NCBI GenBank assembly: GCA_964016885.1
Contig: OZ024759.1
Coordinates: forward strand, 27,558,918 to 27,622,917
Length of the DNA stretch: 64,000 nucleotides
Direction of reading: 5' to 3'
Source of the DNA: Eledone cirrhosa
Taxonomy: Eukaryota; Mollusca; Cephalopoda; Octopoda; Eledonidae
The notes below the pieces were generated by a model. The model was not told where the DNA came from, searched no databases, and saw nothing but the letters and a program-made list of their open reading frames with translations. The translations under genes and the position numbers were made by a program. Positions 55,261-64,000 of the stretch are shown here, piece after piece; the first letter of the stretch is position 1; each line of letters opens with the position of its first letter.

Positions 55261-55582
55261 ACCGAGGTTAGCTTTGCCTTTCGTCCTTACATGGGTGATA
55301 AAATAAAGTACCAGTAATGCACTGGGGTTGATTTAATCGACTTTCCCTTTCCGCTAAAATTGTTGGCCTTCTGTCTAAATCAGAAATCATTATTACATCA
55401 GTATCGTTAGAGGGTCGGATGCCATGGTTTGCAGCATGGAGTTACGGGCCTTTACGATCTGAGTTCAAGTCCCGCCGAGGTTGACTTTGCCTTTCATCCT
55501 TACGGGGTCGATAAAGTGAAGTACCAGTAATGCACTGGGATGATTGCTGGGCTTGTGCCAAAAGTAGAAACAATTATTTTGA
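55255..55582 (+). mobile_element. Two OR2-like SINEs in tandem
   Basis: A truncated copy at 55258-55390, then a copy at 55398-55582 with head agtatcgttagagggtcgg, B box gagttcaagtccc and tail ggcttgtgccaaaagtag. Confidence 0.65.
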
Positions 55583-55589
55583 TCTGTCC

Positions 55590-56040
55590 ACGCCTTGAAC
55601 CTTGGGTGACACCTAAAGGTCAAACTCTAGGTCACCACCCTTTTGGTGTGAACAGGTTCATGCGTGGGCTATCCCCTCAAGGTGAGAGACAGAAAGCGAC
55701 AGGTATATAAAGCCTCTATCATCCCACGTTTATACAGAGAGATCGGAGCACCACGATACAGACCAGCTATGTGAAAGATTCACCGCTACCTTCAGGCCAC
55801 AGTGGTCTACAGTCAACTACAGACCATTACTCTCTCTTTCTTCTCTTTGTCTCAGACTACACCAGCCTCATGAACCAACAACAAAAATAACATTGTCAAC
55901 CTTCGCAACTCGTGGTAATATGTTTATTGTTCTTTTTGACTGAAGTGAAGTAAACCTTTATATATAAAGTAAATCATTTATTCTTGTTATTTCATCTAAT
56001 AACCGTGTTAATCCATCTAACAATATCTTACAAATACCCT
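55590..56040 (+). mobile_element. LTR-like sequence
   Basis: tgtccacgcctt, a TATA box aggtatataaagcc at about 55700, a start-site-like leader and an AT-rich end with atcttaca near 56030. No clear target duplication was found, so the ends are uncertain. Confidence 0.35.
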
Positions 56041-56111
56041 TCGTTAAACTATAATGTTTGTAGCTTGTATGAACAGACGATCTATGATGAGCTTTTGAAG
56101 AATTCATATAT

Positions 56112-56285
56112 AAAGGTTAAAGGATGATTTGCTCAAGCGCATAGATGTTATAAAATAGATTATAAAATTGGGTGAAGACTCTTAAAAAACGGAAAAAGAA
56201 GTTGCTATAGGCCGATATGAGCGTCTTTTAAGGGTCTTCACCGTATTTCATAACACCTATGCGTTTGAGCACATTATCCTTTACA
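56112..56285. mobile_element. Fold-back element
   Basis: Outer arms aaaggatgatttgctcaagc... and ...gcgtttgagcacattatcct, and inner arms gggtgaagactcttaaaaaa and ttttaagggtcttcacc, make a long imperfect hairpin. Confidence 0.65.
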
Positions 56286-57317
56286 CACACACATTCATAC
56301 ACACATATATATATATATATATCAGACTTGGCAACCTCTAAAAACCCAAATGAGGAGTACCATGAAAAAAAGTGCCCCAAAACGGGGAGAATTTACATAA
56401 TGAAAGCTATACCCATTTTCACAAGAGAAAACAAACATCCTCTCATCCACCTCAGCAAAGCATAATATCCAACGCTCTACCAATTCTGCTTTCAGCAACC
56501 TACACAATCGAACATTTTTTAGAGAAGCGCTTCAAATTTAATATAAATTTGATCCTCAACGGGTTGAAAGTCCAGCCCTGGCAGTGATATGGGGACCCAT
56601 AACACCAGAAGTTTCCACAGCTAGACGTTTGACAAGAAGACAGCTCACTTTAAGGGGCTCACTGTTACACGTGGTCAACCCCACCCTGATAACAATGAAT
56701 AGGAAGGTGGTACGGGGACCCGGAACACCAAAAATCTCCACAATAACAAGTTTGACCGACAAATCTATCAGAAAGCGGTGGATACTTCTGCAAGTTGCAA
56801 CCTTCAGCTTGTCCGGCAACTAAGCCAGGACCTGTCACCGAAACATTTATTTCACCAGTTCGCTTCTACATCGATCTTAACTCCTTTTGAAATATAATTA
56901 TAGCAAATATACGGTTATTCATTTGTATAAACAATACTAACCTGATAAAACACGCCGCTATAGAATGTTTGCCATAAATCGGTATTACTGTCGTAAGACA
57001 CAATTAAAATTTCACTACAATTACTTATATATATATATATATATAAATAACATATTTTAATTGCTTGACTTCATTTTATTTAATTTCTTACAAAGAATAA
57101 TGTCATATTTATTTCATATATTAAATTCAATTCTATTTTATATTTGCTCAGTGTCGTTATATGACGTTCCAGTTGTTGTTAGCGGCTTTTCAGGCTGCAA
57201 TCAAGTTGACGCTCACAACATCCGTAGTCGAACTTAATTATAAATTGTTAAATACAAGTAATTATCGTTGTTCTTTTTGGGGGGTTTGTGGGTATATTTT
57301 TATTTTAAACGCAAATA

Positions 57318-57634
57318 AAGCTACGGCACTACAACGCTATTAGCTGTCAGTCGCGAAAGTGACGTCATTCGTTATCGTTTATTTCCGTATTACTACCACC
57401 ACGCGTAAGTGGAGTTTTCACGCGTTTTTTATTTTTTTTATTACAGCATATCGATGTAAGTGGAGTTACTTAAATGAAAATATAGGTGGCCCTTAAAAGG
57501 GCCAAATTAGAAAACAAATTTAAGTTAATTAGAAGAAAAAAAAATCCACTTACGCGTGGTAGTAATACGGAAATAAACGATGTTTTGCTTTCTTCGGCTG
57601 CTTTCGACTGACAGTTGTAGTGCCAAAGCTACAT
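57318..57634. mobile_element. Fold-back/MITE with histone-like stem-loop in its centre
   Basis: Outer arms ggcactacaac...tgtcagtcg, and inner arms cgtttatttccgtattacta...cacgcgtaagtgga with their inverses at 57549-57630. The centre at 57488-57503 is a 16-bp palindrome. Confidence 0.65.
57485..57503 (-). other. Histone-mRNA-type 3' stem-loop sequence
   Basis: The minus strand reads GGCCCTTTTAAGGGCCACC, which fits the metazoan histone 3' consensus GGYYYUHUHARRRCC followed by ACC: a 6-bp stem and a 4-base UUUA loop. No histone ORF lies just upstream on that strand, and no purine-rich downstream element is evident. Confidence 0.4.
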
Positions 57635-57979
57635 AAACTTGCCTAATACAAAACCCAAATAGATTGTATTTATAGAAATTCTCAGATGTCAGAAATTATA
57701 CACTAATTTCTTTCTCTCCCTCTGTCTCTCTTTCTCTCTATATATATATATCACATAAACGGAGAATCAGTGGTGCGACAAATAAGATTTATTAGTCACC
57801 AGCAGTGGTACCCGGCGTTGCACGGGATAAAATATTTTGGAACGCGGGCCGCCAACAGACCTAATCGTGGAAAAACTGCATGCCTCGACAATATGTAAAG
57901 AAAATAAAACGAATACTCTGATGGCTGGATAATCTTTAAGATTTTCCTCAATTACTGCCAATCCACCGTCCTTCAACAA

Positions 57980-58165
57980 TAATAATAATTGTTTCTACTT
58001 TTGGCAATTGTCACAGTGAATTACTGGTACTTTATTTTATCGACTCCGTAAGGATGAAAGGCAAAGCTAACCTCGGCGAGATTTGAACTCGGAACGTAAA
58101 AGGTTGTAACTATATGGCAGCAAAGCATATTGTCCGATGCTCTATCACTTCTTCTTTCAATGAAC
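57980..58165 (-). mobile_element. OR2-like SINE
   Basis: Minus-strand copy with B box gagttcaaatctcgccgagg and the tail ttgccaaaagtagaaacaat. Confidence 0.6.
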
Positions 58166-58169
58166 CGCC

Positions 58170-59640
58170 CACTATCCTGAAATTATAAGTGTCTTCAAAT
58201 TATCTTCATTATAAGTAAATAAAATATTCTATTTTGAAAGTTTCTGCCAATTGTTGATAAAGTACAGGGAATTCCCTATGAAGTTCCATGGGTGTGTCAG
58301 TTTATGTGATTGGAATATTCTATGACATTCCAATTGCCATATATCCTGTATTATAAATAAACTTTATGAATAGTGGAAGCACCTTTTTCTTAAGTACTTG
58401 TATTTACGTCTTTCAACACATGTGCGTCATATTCATCAATTCTTACGTCATACCATAGATCAATGTTTGAGTATCCCACTCAAACTGACTCAACATTTTA
58501 GAAATCTTCCATTATCTCTCTCTCTCCCTCCCACACACACTCTCTCTCTATCTATGTAAACTTCCCCCTTTGTATTTGTCCCCTTCTTTTGTGCCCCTGT
58601 GGCTAATAAAGAAACATATCTATCTCTTTCTTTCTCTCTCCCACACACACACACCCTCTCTCTCTATCTATCTATCTATCTCTCTCTCAACACACACACT
58701 CTCACACTTTCCCTGGAAAGAAACAATGCAGTTATTAATAAGAAGAGCTGAAATTAATGCATGCAAGATTTCACAGCACTACAATCACTATTTCATAGTC
58801 AGCCTATGAACTTTTCAGCCCCCCCCCCCCCCTCTCTCTCTCTCTCTCACAGACTCATGTTTACCATTCCCTTTCCAGCATATCTGAAACAGGTTCAAAG
58901 TCTGTCTTGAGCATGGAAGTTCACCAGGACAGTGCTTATCACCAGTTTCCTTGGCATGAAGCGACTGAGAGTAGAAGACTTCTCCCAGGACAGGATACCA
59001 ATCCATCACAGGGTTAAAGTATGTCTCATGCCTGAAGGTTTGTCAGGCCGTTTTTGTTTGTTCTTCTGCAACTCTGCAATGCAGTAATGTTGCTATATAT
59101 ATACTCAAGGGCTTTGTTTCAGGGGGGTACCAGGGGACAAGTCCCCTCCCCCCCGCTTTTTCAAACGTCTATATTTTATTTTTTTTATTTGATATAATAA
59201 ATTATTTTTAAGCTTATTTTTTTATATCTGAAATATATATAAAATTTAATTAGTGGAAAATTTGACTAATGTTATAGGGTCTGGGAAAGGCATCATTAGT
59301 AATTTATGCTCCTTTAAGAATCAACAAATGTTGGTTTGACCCCCCCCCCCCCGACATTTTAAAGGCAAACGAGGCCCCTATATATATTAGACCACCCGTT
59401 ATCTGCTCTTTCCAACTCTCACTATTGTGAGCAAATGAGGGCCCAGTCGATATATATTATAGTGGATAGTGAATAAAAGAATAGTGACAATGAAAAAAAA
59501 GAAGCTTGGCCAGTAAAATTAGGGATTGGTTATAGGGTGAAAAACTAGAATGTCTTGTACTTTATTTGGGGTGAGGTGAGGTTGGCTGTAAAGGAGTGGA
59601 TGAGAACTGAGTGGAAGTTCAGTCAAAGAAAAAAATATCT
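58170..59640. other. Unassigned stretch with (CT)n and C-run
   Basis: No gene seen. (CT)n/(CA)n tracts at 58510-58700 and 58818-58850, and poly-C at 59340-59352. Confidence 0.5.
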
Positions 59641-59663
59641 ATATAATGTAGATATTTATATAT

Positions 59664-59754
59664 ATGAAGCAAATTATACATTAAAATAGACACTGAACAG
59701 GTTTTTACATTAAAAACGTGTTTGGTGTCTATTTTAATCAATAATTTGCTTCAT
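59664..59754. repeat. 91-bp near-perfect palindrome
   Basis: atgaagcaaattatacatta and taatcaataatttgcttcat are the ends; arms of about 43 bp meet with almost no loop. Confidence 0.7.
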
Positions 59755-59944
59755 GTATAATTATTATTTTTTAGCACATTAGCATTTTGTATGCATACTT
59801 GTTTTGAAAATTCTTTCAAAAAAGTATGAAACATAGCCTTTTGTACTGCTTCTTATAATAAATACTGTATTTTGAGCTGTTTTTAACTTCTGCACCTGTG
59901 TTTCTAATTACTTATGTTGTCTTAGTAAAAAATGATACCTATTT

Positions 59945-60225
59945 CATATATATATATCAATGATATTAAATAAATGGAAACTATATTTATAAAACCATAT
60001 TTATTCTATTATATATATTTCAAGGGTACCAAAACTTTGGTACGTTCTCATCAGATAAAATACAAAGTTTGTTTTATAAATATTGGCATATCCTGGAAGA
60101 TAATCTTAATGGTTCAAGTTTTTCCTGGATAGTCAAAGTTTGGTACCCTTGAAATATATATAATAGAATAAATATGGCTTTATAAGTATAGTTTCCATTT
60201 ATTTAATATCATTGATATTATACTC
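59945..60225. mobile_element. Fold-back element with about 85-bp arms
   Basis: Arms atatcaatgatattaaataa...tcaagggtaccaaa (59955-60037) and the inverse (60137-60222), around 100 bp of unrelated centre. Confidence 0.75.
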
Positions 60226-60399
60226 CAGAAAATCTGTCGAGTGCTTCAAATCAGTTATAAACATATATATTTGTTGAATTACCAACAAATTAAATATCCC
60301 TTTTGCTTATAAGATCTTCGATATTACATCCTACCAGTTGTGTGATATGGTCTTGACTGTGTTAATTGGACGATAAGGTTACTTCAGAAGCTCTCTACA

Positions 60400-60775
60400 T
60401 TCCAGAACCACATCATGAGACTTATGATTGGCAAACGGCTCAGCGAGTGTATCTGTATCAGTGAGCTGCTCAACAGAACCAAACTTAGACCAATTACATC
60501 AATTGTCAAGTCAAGAGTACTCAAACTCTACGGCCATATAAAAAGATCAACTCGTGGTGTGAGTAGGTTATGCCTGGAAGGAAGGTTGGCTGGAAAGAGA
60601 AGGAAGGTTGGCTGGAAAGAGAAGCAGAGGCCGGCAGCCAAAACGATGGCTTGACAATGTCAACTTATGGATTAGACTTGATCTTTGCTCTTTGAACTCT
60701 GCTGCTGGTGATCGAACTTTGTGGAGAGAGATATCTTATATTGATGCGGAGTCTTCAACTGGCGGAGTTTAGCGT
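60400..60775 (+). pseudogene. LINE ORF2 C-terminal fragment, frameshifted
   Basis: The open frame reads LKLYGHIKRSTRGVSRLCLE and GKRRK, then shifts. A following frame encodes RWLDNVNLWIRLDL and GDRTLWREISYI. It belongs to a second non-LTR lineage. Confidence 0.7.
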
Positions 60776-60949
60776 CACAAAAGAGAGGTCTCTCTGGAAA
60801 TACGGTGGGGGTGGAGGGTCACTGAGGGTATTACGTAGTTGCTAAAGGGAGAGGAGTCCCAAAAGTTTCAGAACCTCTGCTTAAAAATAAAATGAAAGTG
60901 ATAAAAACAGAATTTCTAGGGAACAGAAATGAAAGGATGTTGTATTATT

Positions 60950-61115
60950 TTTATTCCATGCTTTCTAGCATAGTTACGTCCCTTTACGGTCTGAGTTCAA
61001 ATCCCGCCAAGGTTAACTTTGCCTTTCATCCATACGGGGTCGATAAAATAAAGTACCAGTAATGTACTGGGTTATTGCTGGCCTTGTGCCAAAAGTAGAA
61101 ACAATTATTTTTATT
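60950..61115 (+). mobile_element. OR2-like SINE, 5' truncated
   Basis: ccatgctttctagcatagtt, B box gagttcaaatcccgcc and tail gccttgtgccaaaagtagaa. Confidence 0.65.
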
Positions 61116-61444
61116 CAAGCCACCTAACATTCTTCCTCCTCGTGTTTATATATTTATATTCAACACAGTAGATATTGCAGAAAATGAAAGTATTCATCTG
61201 CCTCCTTCGCCTCCAATTTACCAAATTACAACCATATAAAGATTGGAATGTGATTCACAATGATGCTTTGTTTCTACTTTAGATCCTTCTCTCTCTCTTT
61301 CTTTATTAACCCCTTTTGATACCAACCGCCCTGCCCCGCTTCTGGTTCTATGACAAAAACAAAAAAACAAAATAAAACAAACAAAAAAAAAAAAAAAACG
61401 ACACCTGTTTTAGAGGGTTTCTTTTTAAATTAGAACTTTCCAAC

Positions 61445-61620
61445 ATTATTATTGGTAGAGGGTCGGACGCCATGCTTTGTAGCATAGAGTTACGGTCCTT
61501 TACAGTCTGAGTTCAAATCCCGCCGAGGTTAACTTTGCTTTTCATCCTTACGGGGTCGATAAAATAAAATACCAGTAATATAGCTGGCCTTGTGCCAAAA
61601 GTAGAAACAATTATTTTATA
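61445..61620 (+). mobile_element. OR2-like SINE
   Basis: ggtagagggtcggacgccat, B box gagttcaaatcccgccgagg and the usual tail; about 20 bases of the middle are deleted before agctggccttgtgcc. Confidence 0.65.
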
Positions 61621-61931
61621 CAAGAACATTTTGTTATGTTAGAAATACCATCTTAATGAAATAATTAATAATTTCATTAAGAGTGTGGTCACAAAAGAGT
61701 TAACATGTCTCTAATCTCCTCATGTCTCTCTCTCCATCTTGCTCTTGTCTCATATGGAATTCCTCAAGTATTACTTACAATTGTTTGTAAGCTTCACAAG
61801 TTTGTCTTAGTACCATTGCATATTGCTCTATGGTGCCTCATTTACTCTGATCATAATGCACATCATCAAGCCACTTCTCAGTATTTCTACTTCTTTTTCA
61901 TACCATAGTTGGTTGATATAGTTTATTTTTA

Positions 61932-62000
61932 AAAAATAACTTTAAATATTTGGAAGCCCAACAATGCGTGCAAGATTATTGTAGGGCTTCCAAATATTTA
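61932..62000. repeat. Perfect-stem hairpin
   Basis: aaatatttggaagccc and gggcttccaaatattt form a 16-bp perfect stem with about 26 bases between. Confidence 0.65.
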
Positions 62001-62074
62001 AATTTATTTAAATTTGCATTTCTTATTCTCACAATGCAAACTACAAACACTTTTTTTATTTTAGACATGTCTGT

Positions 62075-62345
62075 GTGAAGGCACATCGCCTAGTGGTTAG
62101 GATTTTGAACTTACAATCATAATGTCGTGGGTTCGATTCCTGGACTGGGTTGTGTGTTGTGCTCCTGAACAAAACACTTCATTTCATGTTGCTGGAATTG
62201 AGTACCAATAATAACTAGGGGTTCAACCCTGTGATGGACTCCTGTCCAGTAAGGGGTCATTTACTCGCAGTCGCTTAATGCGATAGAAACCGGGATAAGA
62301 CCTAGTCCGACAAACCTCTGGGCTCGAGACAGACTTTCGACTTTG
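62075..62345 (+). mobile_element. tRNA-derived SINE
   Basis: The A-box-like head is ctagtggttagg and the B box gggttcgattcctgg. The body (caaaacacttcatttcatgt) matches positions 60-100 of the window start element. Confidence 0.65.
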
Positions 62346-62639
62346 TTATATTTGGTCCAGGTATGAATAAACTGAAACTGCTAGGTGTGTGTCATGGTCG
62401 GTTTATACCTTCCTTTATACCCACAAGCCACATATATATTAAAACAGTACCAAGACAGGAGTGACAACAACAAATCAGAGTCATCCTCTATGCATGGGAA
62501 GGAATACAATAGGTAGCGGGTATAACACCCCCACCCCACCCCCAGCCCCGACTGTGACACCTGTCAGTTTCCATTTGGTCATAGCTGACACAAATATAAA
62601 ATAGTCTAAATACCTACATGTCTTTATAGTGTGTAATGT

Positions 62640-62985
62640 GTTTATATTTGATTATTTTTTACCTGGGAGTGAAGGGCCCCTTGTTGTCACAACACCTTTC
62701 TAGGAGAAGGAACTCTGAAAAAAAACCTGCGGCTTTGGAAGCATCTGATGATGTTGACCAGTTCTCCTTTTCGGGTAGTGTTTTTGATGCTCAGAGAGTG
62801 GGATTGGTCACGTGCAAGGCTTTTCCCCACTTAAAAAACCTTCAAAGCACAGGCATCGCTTGTTCAGGATCTGTTACAGGTTCGTGTGGTTGGCCGTAGC
62901 CTAAAAGTGCACCAAACTCTATGATGACAGATGATAACCTTGAAGTCAATGACAGTAAGGGCTCTGGAACTTATTGTGAAGGGGT
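62640..62985 (+). mobile_element. LINE 5' region upstream of the endonuclease
   Basis: The stretch with ctaggagaaggaactctgaa, gatgttgac and gagagtggga is a diverged relative of the blocks at 5366-5760 and 6163-6570. This identifies those blocks as 5' leader copies of the same LINE family. Confidence 0.6.
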
Positions 62986-64000
62986 CTGGCCTGGCAGGTG
63001 TCCCATGCACCGCAGTGTGGGCCCGGTCATCATCCTACAACTGCAAGGAGGTTCAAACCTCTGAATATTGGATGTTGGAATGTAAGAACTTTACTGGATT
63101 CCCAGTCCAGTAAAACTCACTCTGAAAGATCTGCTTTGGTGTCGAAGGAACTCGATCGCTCTAGCATGGACATCGTTGCTCTTTCAGAAATGAGATTGGC
63201 AGGTGAGGGTGAATTCACAGAACAGAAGGGAGGATATAGCTTCTATTGGAGTGGAGCAGAGGGTTGTAGGAGAGAGGCAGGGGTCGCATTTGCAGTCAGG
63301 AATGGAATTATCTCAAAGCTGGCAAATCTTCCTTGTGGATTCAATGATCGGATAATGTCCATGAGAGTCCCTCTGATTCAAAACTGCGTTGTGACTCTGG
63401 TCAGTGTGTACGCTCCTACTATGTGTGCTAGTGATGATGAAAAACTAAGTTTCTACATGTCTTTGAGAGAGGTCATCCATGGTATACCTTATGCAGACAA
63501 GATTGTCATTCTTGGTGATTTTAATGCATGTGTTGGTAATGACTGGGAAGCTTGGAGTGTGATGGGCAAGCATGGAGTAGGTAAGTGCAATAACAATGGC
63601 CTACTTCTGTTGGGAACACGCTCTTTCAGCAGAAAGACAAATATAAGACAACTTGGATGCATCCAAGTTCCAGGGCCCTTATTGACTTCGTTTTAATGAG
63701 AAAACGTGATATCAGGGATATCACATTGGTTCGTGTATTGCGAGGCGCGGAATGTTGGACTGATCATCGTCTGGTACGCGCCAAGTTTCAATTTGTTGTG
63801 AAGCCCAAAGTAAGGGGGGAAAGTTGCACTTCCAAAACAACTAAACGTGGCGTGTTGTGAAAACAGAGAAAGTCAGAGCTGAGCTGTCGGGGTCCCTTGA
63901 ATCCATGGAATGTGAAAACAGTTGGGAATCATTGAAGAAACCCATCTATGATGTTAGTGCTAGAGTTTTGGGTCATACCAATAAAAAGCATAAAGACTGG
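62985..64000 (+). pseudogene. LINE endonuclease (EEP) ORF, frameshifted, runs off the window
   Basis: The frame from about 62998 encodes an exonuclease-endonuclease-phosphatase domain of a non-LTR retrotransposon: NIGCWNVRTLL, IVALSEMRL, LVSVYAPT, ILGDFNACVG. Near 63612 the frame shifts and roughly ten codons seem lost; the next frame resumes KYKTTWMHPSSRALIDFVLM and WTDHRLVRAKF. All expected catalytic landmarks (WN, E, GDFN, D of IDF, TDH) are present, but the frameshift breaks the ORF. The reverse transcriptase would lie past 64000. Confidence 0.85.

Noticed and set aside
55590..56040. Confident LTR call
   Set aside because: TATA and leader look LTR-like, but no target duplication or paired copy is visible, so it is listed with low confidence only.

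Overview
The window looks like nuclear DNA of a coleoid cephalopod, most likely an octopus. I infer this from intron-rich animal genes lying in a sea of (TA)n, (CCA)n and (GAT)n arrays, many copies of tRNA-derived SINEs of the type described from octopus, RTE/CR1-like LINE fragments with (ATG)n tails, and abundant MITEs. No bacterial, viral or CRISPR-like system is visible. Nearly all long ORFs are open because simple repeats lack stop codons.

Two real genes can be reconstructed exon by exon, and they converge. On the + strand, seven exons (11409-21940) with consistent splice phases encode a PH domain, an IRS-type PTB domain and a long low-complexity tail with tyrosine and proline motifs. This is a DOK/IRS-family signalling adaptor whose first exon was not found. 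On the - strand, at least fifteen exons from 54479 down to 27052 encode a mitochondrial seryl-tRNA synthetase-like protein. It keeps the class II fold, but the serine-binding TxE motif and the motif 2 RxE have decayed. It therefore resembles a non-catalytic SerRS paralogue such as insect SLIMP rather than SARS2. Its 3'-terminal exon and one linking exon were not identified.

Layout: 1-11.4 kb is repeat-rich (SINEs, LINE fragments, microsatellites). 11.4-21.9 kb is the adaptor gene, with a fragmentary mariner element, a MITE cluster and a 28-bp minisatellite in its introns. 22-27 kb is the intergenic or 3' region, with three tiny mariner-type MITEs. 27-54.5 kb is the SerRS-like gene. Its introns carry a solo LTR, nested MITE/SINE insertions, hAT MITEs, a 6.3-kb array of 22-bp units and a roughly 200-bp higher-order CCA array. 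Two of its exons sit next to tandem copies of their own 3' splice sites. 54.5-64 kb is intergenic, with SINEs, several fold-back elements (one with a histone-type 3' stem-loop in its centre), and a LINE endonuclease ORF that runs off the window end.

The two genes have no evident functional link: one is a cytoplasmic signalling adaptor, the other a predicted mitochondrial protein. The mobile elements record a layered history, including a TTAA-specific MITE inserted in another copy of itself, the same MITE in a mariner copy, and SINEs in the MITE.
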